The position numbers and the translations under genes were made by a program. A stretch of DNA of 64,000 nt, taken from Pseudolabrys sp. FHR47 (GTDB taxonomy: Bacteria > Pseudomonadota > Alphaproteobacteria > Rhizobiales > Xanthobacteraceae). Where the stretch lies: contig NZ_CP039740.1 in NCBI RefSeq assembly GCF_005153485.1, positions 248,001-312,000 of the forward strand. Reading direction: 5' to 3'. Positions 44,651 to 53,799 of the stretch are shown piece by piece; position 1 is the stretch's first letter; each line of letters opens with the position of its first letter. The notes under the pieces were generated by a model. It was not told the DNA's origin. It did no database searches and saw only the letters and a program-made list of their open reading frames with translations.

Positions 44651-45872
44651 AAGCGAGCGCGGCGTCCCACTCCTCACGCACACCCGCATCCTCATCGTCG
44701 CGCTTCAGCGCCATAAACTCCTCGCGTGACTTCAGCCGCGATAGCGCCCATACGGCGGCGCCGCGCACCAGCGGTGATGCATCGTCGAGTAAGCGTTCGG
44801 CCTCCGGCGCCAGCGACGCATCGCCGGAGTTGCCGATGGCATAGAGCACATTGCGCACGAAGCGGTCGCGGCCGGTGCGCTTGATTGAGGTCTTTGTGAA
44901 CAACGCCCGAAATTGCGCATCGTCGAGCCGCACGAGATCGGCGAGCTTCGGCGCGCGTAACGCATCGCGCGCGGCGAGTTTTGCCTCGCGGCCGGCCTGC
45001 GCGAATTTGTTCCACGGGCACACGGCCAGGCAATCGTCGCAGCCATAGATGCGGTTGCCCATGGCGGCACGCAGGTCGCGCGGGATCGGGCCCTTGTGTT
45101 CGATGGTGAGGTAAGAAATGCAGCGCCGTGCGTCGAGCCGATAAGGCTCGGGGAAAGCCGCGGTCGGACAAGCATCAAGGCAGGCGCGACACGAACCGCA
45201 ACTGTCGCTGACAGGTTCATCTGTCGGCAGCTCGAGCGTGGTGAAAATCGCGCCAAGGAATAACCAAGACCCGAATTGGCGCGAAACTAGATTTGTGTGC
45301 TTGCCCTGCCAGCCGAGCCCGGCCTTGGCGGCGAGCGGCTTCTCCATCACCGCCGCCGTATCGACGAACACCTTCACGTCGCCGCCGGCATTCGCCACCA
45401 GCCAGCGTGCGATCTCCTTCAGCCGGGCCTTGATCAGCTCGTGATAGTCGTCGCCTTTGGCATAGACCGAGATCGCCGCGCGGCGCCGCTGCTGCAAGAT
45501 GTCGAGCGGGTTTTGATCCGGCCCGTAATTCATGCCGAGCATGATGACCGAGCGCACGTCGGGCCACAGCGCCAGCGGCGAGCCGCGGCGCGCGGCGGTC
45601 GTCTCCAGCCACGCCATGTCGCCATGCGCGCCGTCGGCGAGGAAGCGCTCGAGTCGCGCCTTGGCTTCCGGCACCGCATCGGGTCGCGTCACGCCAGCGA
45701 CGTCGAAGCCGCGCTCACGCGCGCGTTCGATCAGCGTCGCTTTTATTTCGGTTAGCGAAGCAAGCGGCGCGGCAAACTCAGCGAGCCCCCTCTCCCCTTT
45801 GGGGAGAGGGTTGGGGTGAGGGGGATACTGACTCTCGATAGTTTGTAACCCCTCACCCGACATGCTTCGCAT
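44637..45872 (-). CDS. queG: Epoxyqueuosine reductase QueG, termini supplied by repeats
   Basis: Cobalamin- and FeS-dependent last step of queuosine synthesis in tRNA. The protein has the QueG core: [47 protein letters not shown], ferredoxin-type clusters [17 protein letters not shown] and [14 protein letters not shown], and a C-terminal HEAT-like end ([18 protein letters not shown]). No ATG, GTG or TTG lies in frame between the repeat R6 and the conserved domain. The two usable ATGs are inside R6, the first preceded by GGGAGAGG, so about 30 repeat-encoded residues ([18 protein letters not shown]...) precede the domain. The stop and last residues (SPLP) come from repeat R5. This start gives 411 residues. 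Confidence 0.9.
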   Translation of the reverse strand: MRSMSGEGLQTIESQYPPHPNPLPKGERGLAEFAAPLASLTEIKATLIERARERGFDVAGVTRPDAVPEAKARLERFLADGAHGDMAWLETTAARRGSPLALWPDVRSVIMLGMNYGPDQNPLDILQQRRRAAISVYAKGDDYHELIKARLKEIARWLVANAGGDVKVFVDTAAVMEKPLAAKAGLGWQGKHTNLVSRQFGSWLFLGAIFTTLELPTDEPVSDSCGSCRACLDACPTAAFPEPYRLDARRCISYLTIEHKGPIPRDLRAAMGNRIYGCDDCLAVCPWNKFAQAGREAKLAARDALRAPKLADLVRLDDAQFRALFTKTSIKRTGRDRFVRNVLYAIGNSGDASLAPEAERLLDDASPLVRGAAVWALSRLKSREEFMALKRDDEDAGVREEWDAALASPLP

Positions 45873-45900
45873 GTCGACCTCTCCCAATGGGAGAGGTGAA
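45787..45900. repeat. Palindromic repeat, CCTCTCCC family (copy R6), carrying the queG start
   Basis: Full-length copy with variable stem GACATGC-TTC-GCATGTC and centre ATACTGACTCTCGATAGTTTG. On the minus strand its GGGAGAGG arm acts as a Shine-Dalgarno sequence five bases before ATG, and the variable stem contains the two candidate queG start codons. Confidence 0.88.
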
Positions 45901-45919
45901 GATGGGTCGCCGCTGGTGC

Positions 45920-46612
45920 TCAAAAGTCCAGGTCGGCGTAGTGCTTGGCCGGTGGAATGCCGGCCAGCGTCTCCGCCAGCAGCGGACGGAACGACGGGCG
46001 CGATTTCACGCGCGCGTACCAGACCCTCGCTGCCTCGTCTTCGTTCCACGGTACGTCGCCCAGATAATCGACGGATGACAGATGCGCCGCCGCCGCGAGA
46101 TCGGCGAGGCTCAGCCGGTCGCCGGCCAGCCAATTCCGCGAGCGCGCCAGCCAGCCGATATAGGCCAGATGATAGCGGATATTGTGACGCGCCGCGCGCA
46201 AGGCCGCGGTGTCCGGCGGGCCGCCGCCCTGTTCGAGCGTCATGTGGCGCTTGAACACGCGCTCGGTCACCAACGGCCCGGAGACCTCGGCGTGGAATTT
46301 GTCGTTGAACCAGGATGTCAGGCGCCGCACTTCGACCCGGTCGCGCGGTTCGGGTGGTAACAAACCGTTAACCCCTTCGGGCGGCTGCACCGTTTCCTCG
46401 ATGAACTCGGCGATGATCGCGGCGCCCGGCACTGGGGGAATGCCGTCGGTGATCAGTACGGGGATGGTGCCGGCCGGATTGAGCACCAGGAACTCCTCGC
46501 GCCGCTCCCAGAATCGCTCCTCCACCAGACGCACGTCGATGTCATATTCGGCGAGCATCAGGCGGATAAAGCGGGACAGCGGGCAGAGCGGTTGTTGCAG
46601 CAGGGTCAACAT
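45920..46612 (-). CDS. Glutathione S-transferase-fold protein (possibly FzlA-like)
   Basis: GST-like protein, 230 residues. The N-terminal thioredoxin-fold domain is [54 protein letters not shown], followed by the cis-Pro and [13 protein letters not shown] segment. A helical C-terminal domain has [30 protein letters not shown]. Alphaproteobacteria carry a GST-like cell-division protein, FzlA, with a similar VEERxWERRxEFLxLNPAG block, so an FtsZ-related role is possible. Plain glutathione transfer cannot be excluded. It precedes queG by 47 bp on the same strand and faces uppP. Confidence 0.8.
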   Translation of the reverse strand: MLTLLQQPLCPLSRFIRLMLAEYDIDVRLVEERFWERREEFLVLNPAGTIPVLITDGIPPVPGAAIIAEFIEETVQPPEGVNGLLPPEPRDRVEVRRLTSWFNDKFHAEVSGPLVTERVFKRHMTLEQGGGPPDTAALRAARHNIRYHLAYIGWLARSRNWLAGDRLSLADLAAAAHLSSVDYLGDVPWNEDEAARVWYARVKSRPSFRPLLAETLAGIPPAKHYADLDF

Positions 46613-46844
46613 GAACGGGCCTGGGGCAGGCGAATCGGAAAAAGGCGGCAGGGACGCGAGGCGCGGCCCGAACAAACCGGACCACTGCTCTATATAACGA
46701 AACTCCTTCGCGCAAATTGGGCGTAAAGAATGGCGCGCGCCATCCTTTTTCCAATTGCCTCTGCGCCGGCTTTTGCGCCAAAAGCGCGGGCGCGCGTTCC
46801 CCTTTGTCCTGCCTGAGCGTACCCAGCATCCGGAGCGATACCTT

Positions 46845-47684
46845 ATGTCCCTCGACGCAGCGAGCGGTCTGCTGTCCGGCCCCACTCTCGATCTGATCAA
46901 GGCCGCCATCCTCGGCATGGTCGAGGGCCTCACCGAATTCCTGCCGGTGTCGTCGACCGGTCATCTGCTGCTGATGGAAAAGGTGATCGGCTGGGGCGAC
47001 GACGCCTTCGGAAAGTCGTTCGTCATTCTCATCCAGCTCGGCGCCATCCTGGCGCTGCTGACGATCTATTTCGGCCGTCTCTGGTCGCTGGCGACCAACA
47101 TGTTCACGCGCTGGGAGGCAACGCGTTTTGTCATCGGCGTGCTGCTCGCATTTCTGCCCGCGGCGGTGATCGGTGCGCTGTTTGGCAGCTATATCAAGGC
47201 GTATCTGTTCGACGTGCGCATCGTCTGCATTACATTGATTGTTGGCGGCTTCGTGCTGTTGATCGTCGATCGCGTGAAACTCAAGCCGCGTTATTACGAG
47301 GCGACCGAGTTCTCGCTGCCGATGTATTTCGGTATCGGCGTCTGCCAGTGCCTTGCCATGATTCCCGGCGTGTCGCGCTCGGGTTCCACCATCGTCGCCG
47401 CTATGCTGTTTGGCGCAGACCGCCGCGCTGCGGCCGAATTTTCGTTCTGGCTGGCGATGCCGACCATGGTCGGCGCTTTCGCCTATGAGGCCTATAAGAG
47501 CCGCGCCGACCTCACCACCGACCACGTCACGGCCATTGCCGTCGGCTTCGTCCTAGCCTTCATCTTCGGCGTGATCGCGGTGAAAGGCCTGCTGAGCTAC
47601 GTAAAGCGCCATACCTTCGCGCTGTTCGCGTGGTGGCGCATCCTGCTCGGTACGTTCGGAATTTTCGCGCTGTACTTCTGGTAA
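46845..47684 (+). CDS. uppP: Undecaprenyl-diphosphatase (BacA/UppP)
   Basis: Membrane phosphatase that recycles undecaprenyl pyrophosphate for peptidoglycan and O-antigen synthesis. The 279-residue protein has the catalytic motifs EGLTEFLPVSSTGHLLL near the N-terminus and PGVSRSGSTIVAAMLFGADRRAAAEFSFWLAMP, with about eight hydrophobic segments. The ATG after CGGAGCGATACCTT gives the normal beginning MSLDAASGLLSGPTLDLIKAAILGMVEG. It is divergent from the GST-like gene. Confidence 0.96.
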   Translation: MSLDAASGLLSGPTLDLIKAAILGMVEGLTEFLPVSSTGHLLLMEKVIGWGDDAFGKSFVILIQLGAILALLTIYFGRLWSLATNMFTRWEATRFVIGVLLAFLPAAVIGALFGSYIKAYLFDVRIVCITLIVGGFVLLIVDRVKLKPRYYEATEFSLPMYFGIGVCQCLAMIPGVSRSGSTIVAAMLFGADRRAAAEFSFWLAMPTMVGAFAYEAYKSRADLTTDHVTAIAVGFVLAFIFGVIAVKGLLSYVKRHTFALFAWWRILLGTFGIFALYFW

Positions 47685-47695
47685 TCGTTACTCTC

Positions 47696-47779
47696 CGTCA
47701 TGCCCGGCCTTGTGCCGGGCATCCACGTCTTAGCGCAGCAAGAAAGGCATGGATGGCCGGGACAAGCCCGGCCATGACG
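47696..47779. repeat. Dispersed repeat with CGTCATGCCCGGC termini
   Basis: An 84-bp unit with inverted ends CGTCATGCCCGGC and GCCCGGCCATGACG, and an internal GGCCTTGTGCC hairpin. It lies between convergent uppP and the lactate dehydrogenase gene and belongs to a common rhizobial repeat type. Confidence 0.75.
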
Positions 47780-47784
47780 AGGTG

Positions 47785-48948
47785 TCACGTATTCCGCCGC
47801 TTGTCGCTGTAATCGTCGTACAGAACAGCGCGGCTGATCTCGCCGATATCCTTCACCCCGGTCAGCGACATGGCGACGCGCAGTTCCTCGCGCATGAGGT
47901 CGAGCGTCTTGGTGACGCCGGCCTCGCCCATTGCGGCAAGGCCGTAAAGATAGGCGCGGCCGATCAGGCAGCCTTTGGCGCCGAGCGCCAGCGCCTTGAG
48001 CACGTCCTGGCCGCTGCGGATGCCGCCATCCATCAGAATCTCCAGCCGATCGCCGACGGCGTCGGCGATGCGCGGGAGAACGGTGATGGTGCCGGGCGTG
48101 CCGTCAAGCTGGCGGCCGCCGTGGTTCGACACCACAACAGCATCCGCGCCTTCATCGGCCGCGATCTTCGCGTCCTCGGGATCGAGCACGCCCTTGATGA
48201 CCAGCTTGCCGGGCCAGCGTTTGCGGATCCAGCCGAGATCCTTCCACGACAGCGAGCGGTCGAAATTATCGCCGCCCCAGCGTCCGGCCGCCCAGATGTT
48301 GCCCTTCTGGCCGAGGTAGTAATCGACATTGCCGAACGATTTGCGCTTGCCCATCAGCACGCCGGCGAGCCAGCCCGGCTTGGTCATGATGTCCAAGGCA
48401 TTGCGCGCAGTGAGTCGCGGCGGCACCGTGAGGCCGTTCTTGAGATCGCAGTGGCGTTGGCCGCGCATCGGCAAATCGACGGTGACGAACAATGCGCTGC
48501 AGCCGGCCGCCTTGGCGCGATCGATCACCTGCTCGTTGAATCCGGAATCCTTGAACACATAGAGCTGAAACCAGAACGGCCCCTTGATCGCCGAGCGCAC
48601 ATCCTCGATCGAGCAGATCGACATCGTCGACAGCGTGAAGCGGATGCCGGCTGATTCGGCGGCGCGCGCCGCGAGCATCTCGCCATTGCCGTGCATCAGC
48701 CCTGTAAGCCCCGTCGGCGCGATCGCGATCGGCATCGACACGTTTTCGCCGAGCATGGTGGTGGTCAGATCGCGCGTTTCCGCGTCGATCATCACGCGCT
48801 GGCGAAATCGGATGGCGTTGAGGTCGTTGCGGTTGTTGGCGAGCGAGAGCTGGTCGTAGGAACCGTGGTCGATGTATTCGAAGATCGCCTTGGGCACCTT
48901 GCGCCTGGCCAACTGGCGCAAGTCTTCGACATTCGTGATGACCGGCAT
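47785..48948 (-). CDS. lldD: FMN-dependent alpha-hydroxy-acid dehydrogenase, L-lactate dehydrogenase type
   Basis: Oxidises L-lactate or a related 2-hydroxy acid, passing electrons to quinone. The 387-residue TIM-barrel protein has IAPTGLTGLMHGNGEMLAARAAESAGI, FQLYVFKD, LFVTVDLPMRGQRHCDLKNG, and the catalytic region VIKGVLDPEDAKIAADEGADAVVVSNHGGRQLDGTPGTI (His as base, Arg as substrate anchor), then DGGIRSGQDVLKALALGAKGCLIGRAYLYGLAAMG. Length and motifs fit LldD; glycolate or mandelate specificity is not excluded. No lactate permease or regulator is adjacent. Confidence 0.88.
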   Translation of the reverse strand: MPVITNVEDLRQLARRKVPKAIFEYIDHGSYDQLSLANNRNDLNAIRFRQRVMIDAETRDLTTTMLGENVSMPIAIAPTGLTGLMHGNGEMLAARAAESAGIRFTLSTMSICSIEDVRSAIKGPFWFQLYVFKDSGFNEQVIDRAKAAGCSALFVTVDLPMRGQRHCDLKNGLTVPPRLTARNALDIMTKPGWLAGVLMGKRKSFGNVDYYLGQKGNIWAAGRWGGDNFDRSLSWKDLGWIRKRWPGKLVIKGVLDPEDAKIAADEGADAVVVSNHGGRQLDGTPGTITVLPRIADAVGDRLEILMDGGIRSGQDVLKALALGAKGCLIGRAYLYGLAAMGEAGVTKTLDLMREELRVAMSLTGVKDIGEISRAVLYDDYSDKRRNT

Positions 48949-49026
48949 TTCACTCCCCGTACGTTATTGCGTCGCGATCCCTGCCGGCTCTGCGTCCGGC
49001 TTGCTGAACGGGATCGCGTCAGATGG

Positions 49027-50004
49027 TCAGGCTGTCGTGTGGCTTTTGAACTGGCCGGTCCTGCGGAAGCGCCAAAGGTAGGACGGCACAATCGCCTCGA
49101 CCGGTTCCGGCGAGATGCCGATGCCGGGTAGCGTGCGCTTCTCGGCGATCGCGGCGTCGGACACGACGTTGTCGGTACGCAGCATGTCGACCTGGCCGGG
49201 CGTCAGAGTCAGCGGCGACGGCGCGAACTGCAGGAAAAGCGCCTTGATCTTGGCGGCGAAGAACGGCAGCGGCACCAGCAGGCGCCGGCGCCCGATGGTG
49301 GTCAGGATGTACTGCATCAGTTCTTTGAACGTGTAGACGTTCGGGCCGCCGAGTTCGTAGGTCGTGCCGGCATTGAGGCGGCCATCGACGGCATCGGCGA
49401 TGGCGGCAGCGACGTCGCCGACGAAGACCGGCTGGAATTTTGTGTGGCCGCCGCCGATCAGCGGCAGCACGGGCGACATGCGGGCGAGCGCGGCGAAGCG
49501 GTTGAAGAAGTCGTCTTCCGGCCCGAACAGGATCGACGGCCGCATGATGATGGCGTCCGGCTGCGCGGCGCGGACGAGACGCTCGGCCGCGCCCTTGGAG
49601 CGGGCATAGCCGACCTCCGAATTCTCGTCGGCGCCGATCGCGGAGACGTGGACCATGCGGGCGCCCACCGCCTTGGCGGCAAGCGCCACGCGCTCGGCGC
49701 CCTCGGCGTGAACTGCATCGAAGCGCTGGCGGCCGCCTTCCTGGAGGATACCGACCAGATTGATCAGCACCGAGGCGCCCCGGGCCGCTGCTTCGACCGA
49801 GCGGGCGTCGCGGATATTGGCCTGGACGGCATGGATCTGGCCGACCTTGCCGAGCGGCTGGAGGTGGAAGCCTAGTTCCGGCCGGCGCACCGCCACCCGA
49901 ATACGATAACCCCGTTTTGCCAAGGCCCGGACCAGATGGCGGCCGAGAAAGCCGGAGCCGCCGTAAATCGTGACCAGGGTGTCGTCGTTGCTTTTGGCGG
50001 TCAT
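49027..50004 (-). CDS. NDUFA9-like complex I accessory-type NAD(P)-binding protein
   Basis: Atypical short-chain dehydrogenase of 325 residues. The Rossmann motif is VTIYGGSGFLGRHLVRALAKRGYRIRVAVRRPE; LINLVGILQEGGRQRFDAVHAEGAERVALAAKAVG and IIMRPSILFGPEDDFFNRFAAL follow. This matches the alphaproteobacterial proteins related to mitochondrial complex I subunit NDUFA9. Such a protein may associate with complex I or act as a UDP-sugar/quinone-related reductase; the role in bacteria is not settled. The GTG/ATG context gives MTAKSNDDTLVTIYGG. Confidence 0.85.
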   Translation of the reverse strand: MTAKSNDDTLVTIYGGSGFLGRHLVRALAKRGYRIRVAVRRPELGFHLQPLGKVGQIHAVQANIRDARSVEAAARGASVLINLVGILQEGGRQRFDAVHAEGAERVALAAKAVGARMVHVSAIGADENSEVGYARSKGAAERLVRAAQPDAIIMRPSILFGPEDDFFNRFAALARMSPVLPLIGGGHTKFQPVFVGDVAAAIADAVDGRLNAGTTYELGGPNVYTFKELMQYILTTIGRRRLLVPLPFFAAKIKALFLQFAPSPLTLTPGQVDMLRTDNVVSDAAIAEKRTLPGIGISPEPVEAIVPSYLWRFRRTGQFKSHTTA

Positions 50005-50177
50005 GTCGGCGCTCGCGTCCGGGCTAAGTGGATATAGGCCTTACTTTCAGTCTTTATAGGCCGGTTGGAAGCCGCTTCAAGCCCGCGGTCGTAAGGGGAG
50101 CCGCGCGAGGCCGGCAGGCGCCACCGAAGGCGTCAATTGACAAGCCGGACCATGCTCCTTACTAGACCCCGGCCCCT

Positions 50178-50262
<85 letters not shown>

Positions 50263-50409
50263 TTCCAAAGCATTTTTGACGGTTCGGCGCCTCAAGTTGC
50301 TGGATTTGGCGCTTGAAAATGCGGCTCTTTCGTCGTTTGTCCGGCGTAAGATAGCGATTCGGCGGCTGGCCCTTTTTCATGGCACGCGCCTGAACAACCG
50401 GAACTACGC

Positions 50410-51036
50410 ATGACCGTCCGACTGCATCGCGGCGACCTGCCCAACCTCGACGCCTACAAGGGCGCGGTGGCCATCGATACCGAAACGCTCGGGCTCGACG
50501 TCAACCGCGACCGGCTCTGCGTCGTCCAATTGTCGCCCGGCGACGGCTCCGCCGATGTCGTGCAGATCGCGGCCGGACAGAAAAACGCGCCGAACATCGA
50601 AAAGCTGCTCAGCGATCCATCGATCCTGAAAATCTTTCATTACGGCCGCTTCGACATCGGCGTGATGTTCAACGCCTTCGGCGTCATGGCGCAGCCGGTC
50701 TATTGCACCAAGATCGCGTCGCGGCTGGTGCGTACCTACACCGACAAGCACAGCCTGAAGGATCTGACGCGCGAACTGCTCGGCGTCGATCTGTCCAAAC
50801 AGCAGCAGTCGTCCGACTGGGGCGCGCCGGAACTCTCCGACGCCCAGGTGACCTATGCGGCCAGCGACGTGCTGCATCTTCATGCGCTGCGCGACAAGCT
50901 CGACGTCATGCTGGCGCGCGAGGGGCGCACGGCGCTGGCGCAGGCCTGCTTCGGCTTCCTGCCCGAGCGGGTGAAGCTCGATCTCGCCGGCTGGGAAGAC
51001 GAAGATATCTTCTCGCATTCGGTCAAGCCGGGCTGA
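50410..51036 (+). CDS. rnd: Ribonuclease D, short form
   Basis: DEDDy-type 3'-5' exoribonuclease for tRNA/RNA 3' maturation. The 208-residue protein contains the exonuclease motifs VAIDTETLGL (Exo I), HYGRFDIGVM (Exo II) and YAASDVLHLHAL (Exo III with Tyr), but none of the HRDC domains of E. coli RNase D. This short form is usual in alphaproteobacteria. It is first in the run rnd-lptC-lptA-lptB-rpoN-hpf-ptsN. Confidence 0.93.
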   Translation: MTVRLHRGDLPNLDAYKGAVAIDTETLGLDVNRDRLCVVQLSPGDGSADVVQIAAGQKNAPNIEKLLSDPSILKIFHYGRFDIGVMFNAFGVMAQPVYCTKIASRLVRTYTDKHSLKDLTRELLGVDLSKQQQSSDWGAPELSDAQVTYAASDVLHLHALRDKLDVMLAREGRTALAQACFGFLPERVKLDLAGWEDEDIFSHSVKPG

Positions 51037-51177
51037 AAACGTCGTTTTTTGCAGCGTTCACGTGTCCGAATTGCTTTTTTCCGCCGTGCAGGAGCCATAA
51101 TCTAACGGCAGCTTGCGGCGCGATCGGGGGCCGAATTTTTCTAACGGATCAACCAAGGAGCGCGGACGGCGTCCAGC

Positions 51178-51891
51178 ATGAACCGGGTTATCGCGGCCAA
51201 AGTCGATGCCGAGACGGCGCGCGCGCACTGGGTAAGAAGCCAGTCGCAGAACGATCGCGCATTTCGCAATGCGCGCGGCCACAGCCGCATGGTGCGATTC
51301 TTGCGGGTCGCCATTCCGGCGACGATCGTCGTTGCTCTGATCGGTGCGTTTCTTGTTTCCTATTTCAATCCGGCGCGGATGCTGAAGGCGCTGCCGGTCA
51401 ATCTCGACAATCTGGTCGTTTCCGGCACCAAGATCACGATGGAAAAGCCGCGGCTATCGGGCTTCACGAAGGATCAGCGCGCTTATGAATTCGTCGCCGA
51501 GGCGGCTGCGCAGGATCTCACCAAGCCGGACTTCGTCGAGCTTCGTAATATCGACGCCAAGGTGCAGATGGAAGACAAGAGCACGATGAAGATGACGGCG
51601 CTCACCGGGCTCTACAACACCAAGAAGGAAACGCTTCTGCTCGAGCAGCAGATCTTTCTGTCGTCGGACACCGGGTACAAGGGCCGTCTGACCGAGGCTT
51701 TGGTCGACGTGCGGACCGGGAATGTCGTATCGGAGAAGCCTGTCGAACTCGAGATGTTACAAGGCATCCTCAATGCCAACCGGATGCAGATCAACGATTC
51801 GGGCGACGTCATCCGCTTCGAGAAGGGTGTCGCCATGACGGTGATGCTCAATGGTCAGCCGTTGCCCAAAGAGAAGATTCCCGCACGATGA
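51178..51891 (+). CDS. lptC: LPS export periplasmic protein LptC
   Basis: Bitopic inner-membrane protein that passes LPS from LptFG to LptA. The 237-residue product has one transmembrane helix (about residues 41-62, FLRVAIPATIVVALIGAFLVSYF). A periplasmic beta-jellyroll follows (VSGTKITMEKPRLSGFTKDQRAYEFVAEAAAQDLTKPD; DNTKKETLLLEQQIFLSSDTGYKGRLTEA pattern). Sequence conservation in this family is low, but the context with lptA and lptB is decisive. The stop overlaps the lptA ATG as ATGA, so the two are translationally coupled. Confidence 0.9.
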   Translation: MNRVIAAKVDAETARAHWVRSQSQNDRAFRNARGHSRMVRFLRVAIPATIVVALIGAFLVSYFNPARMLKALPVNLDNLVVSGTKITMEKPRLSGFTKDQRAYEFVAEAAAQDLTKPDFVELRNIDAKVQMEDKSTMKMTALTGLYNTKKETLLLEQQIFLSSDTGYKGRLTEALVDVRTGNVVSEKPVELEMLQGILNANRMQINDSGDVIRFEKGVAMTVMLNGQPLPKEKIPAR

Positions 51892-52589
51892 TGTCGCTTC
51901 GATACTTGGGTTCTGTGACTCTCGTCGTGTCCGCGCTGGTGCTCGCCGTTGCGGCCGCGCAAGCGCAGGGACAAGCGCAGCAGAACAAGGGCCCGCCCAA
52001 CGCGCTGCAGGGCTTCTCGCAGAACCGAGACGAGCCGGTGCATATCGAATCCAATACTCTCGAGGTTCGCGACAAGGAGAAGGTCGCGACCTTCTCGGGC
52101 GACGTGCGGGTGAAGCAGGGCGACACCAATATGCGCAGCCGCGACCTGGTCGTGTTCTACGAACAGGAGGGCGGCGCCTCATCCGGCACGCAGTCCGGAG
52201 GCAAGCCGATGCAGGCGGCGACGGCTGGCCCCGGCGGCAGCCAGAAGATCAAGCGGCTCGAAGCGCGCGGCGATGTCGTCGTCACGCAAAAGGACCAGAC
52301 GGCCACGGGCGAGACCGGCATCTTCGATATGAAGACCAATACGGTGACGCTTACCGGCAATGTCATCATGACTCAGGGCAAGAACGTGCTGCGTGGTGAT
52401 AAGCTGATGGTCGATTTGACCACAGGCGTGTCGCGCGTTGAATCCGGCAAGAACAGCCGAGGACGCGTGCAGGGCCTGTTCTTGCCGAGTGGCAATGGCG
52501 AAGCCGCGCCAACGAAGCCTGCGCCGGCCACGCCCCGCGAAGCGCCCAAGGGGTCTCAGGGCCCGCTGCAATTGCGGCCACCCAATTGA
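51888..52589 (+). CDS. lptA: LPS transport periplasmic protein LptA
   Basis: Periplasmic bridge of the LPS export machine. The 233-residue protein has a signal peptide (VTLVVSALVLAVAAAQAQGQ) and an OstA/LptA-type beta-jellyroll: VHIESNTLEVRDKEKVATFSGDVRVKQGDTNMRSRDLVVFYE, RLEARGDVVVTQKDQTATGETGIFDMKTNTVTLTGNVIMTQGKNVLRGDKLMVDLTTG. A Gly/Ser/Gln-rich loop (about 90-115) and a Pro/Ala-rich C-terminus are insertions. It overlaps lptC by four bases, and lptB follows after 169 bp. Confidence 0.93.
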   Translation: MMSLRYLGSVTLVVSALVLAVAAAQAQGQAQQNKGPPNALQGFSQNRDEPVHIESNTLEVRDKEKVATFSGDVRVKQGDTNMRSRDLVVFYEQEGGASSGTQSGGKPMQAATAGPGGSQKIKRLEARGDVVVTQKDQTATGETGIFDMKTNTVTLTGNVIMTQGKNVLRGDKLMVDLTTGVSRVESGKNSRGRVQGLFLPSGNGEAAPTKPAPATPREAPKGSQGPLQLRPPN

Positions 52590-52758
52590 GCCGGTCGCAT
52601 TTGACCCCGTTTTCCGCAACCGGTAGGCCGCAAGTCATGAGTCCGGAGCGCCGATCCGAGTATTTCGAGGCCGGGAATCAGGTAGGATTCTCGCGGCAGT
52701 CTTTGTTTTCGGCCGCGGCTTCCCGCTCCGGCCTTCTCATGCTCCGCGGGGTCACCGG

Positions 52759-53661
52759 GTGAACATCATCTCGCTGTTTCGCCGCCGGCAGCCTGCGCGC
52801 CGCGCCGCTTCGCCGGCACCGGCGAATGCGCCTGTGGTGCGGCAACCCCAGCATCCCGGTCAGCCCGCGCCCCAGCAAGCCCGTCAGCAACAACACCCCC
52901 AGCAGCAGGCGCAGCGCAGCGGCGCGCGCCAGGCGGCGCGGCATTACCTCGCCGCGCACAGCGTGGAGAAGAGTTTCGGCAGCCGCATGGTGGTCAAGGG
53001 CGTGACGCTCTATGTCCGCCGCGGCGAAGCGGTCGGTCTGCTCGGACCCAATGGGGCCGGCAAGACTACCGTGTTTTATATGATCACCGGCCTGATCAAG
53101 GCCGATCGTGGCCGTATCGAACTCGACGGCTATGACGTGACGCCGCTGCCGATGTATCAGCGCGCCCGGCTCGGCGTCGGTTATCTGCCGCAGGAAGCAT
53201 CGATTTTCCGCGGCCTCAATGTCGAAGAGAATATCCGCGCCGTGCTGGAAGTGGTTGAGCCGGACCGCCGCCGCCGCGATGCCGATCTCAAGGCACTGCT
53301 CGAGGAGTTCAACATCACGCGCCTGCGCAAGACCCCGACCATCGCTCTGTCGGGCGGTGAGCGCCGCCGCGTCGAGATTGCGCGCGCACTGGCGACACGG
53401 CCGAGCTACATGCTGCTCGACGAGCCTTTCGCCGGCATCGACCCGATCGCTGTCGGCGATATCCAACAACTTGTCCGACACCTGACCAACCGCGGTATCG
53501 GTGTACTCATCACCGACCACAACGTGCGCGAGACGCTGGGTCTGACCGACCGCGCCTACATCATCTATTCAGGTGAAGTCCTGATGGAGGGCCGCCCGGA
53601 GGATATCGTGAATAACCCGGACGTCCGCCGCCTGTACCTGGGTGAAGAGTTCAGGATGTGA
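52759..53661 (+). CDS. lptB: LPS export ABC transporter ATP-binding protein LptB, with Q-rich N-terminus
   Basis: ATPase that powers LptFG. The 300-residue protein has the Walker A LLGPNGAGKTT (about 96-104), Q-loop VGYLPQEASIFRGLNVEENI, signature LSGGERRRVEIARAL, Walker B YMLLDEPFAGIDP and the switch His in LITDHNVRETL. An extra N-terminal segment of about 60 residues, rich in Gln, Pro, Arg and Ala (QHPGQPAPQQARQQQHPQQQ), precedes the ABC domain and is not present in E. coli LptB. The start is GTG. rpoN follows after 138 bp, as in many proteobacteria. Confidence 0.94.
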   Translation: MNIISLFRRRQPARRAASPAPANAPVVRQPQHPGQPAPQQARQQQHPQQQAQRSGARQAARHYLAAHSVEKSFGSRMVVKGVTLYVRRGEAVGLLGPNGAGKTTVFYMITGLIKADRGRIELDGYDVTPLPMYQRARLGVGYLPQEASIFRGLNVEENIRAVLEVVEPDRRRRDADLKALLEEFNITRLRKTPTIALSGGERRRVEIARALATRPSYMLLDEPFAGIDPIAVGDIQQLVRHLTNRGIGVLITDHNVRETLGLTDRAYIIYSGEVLMEGRPEDIVNNPDVRRLYLGEEFRM

Positions 53662-53799
53662 TTGGGCCAGAGGCCCCGAACCGGTAGCGCCCAGAAAATA
53701 GGCAATGCCGCGGTGCGGAATGCCGGCTTCCCTACACGGAAAAACTGGTATAGCCTGACAAGCAAGAATCGGACCAGTTTCCGCCGGGAAACCCCATAG

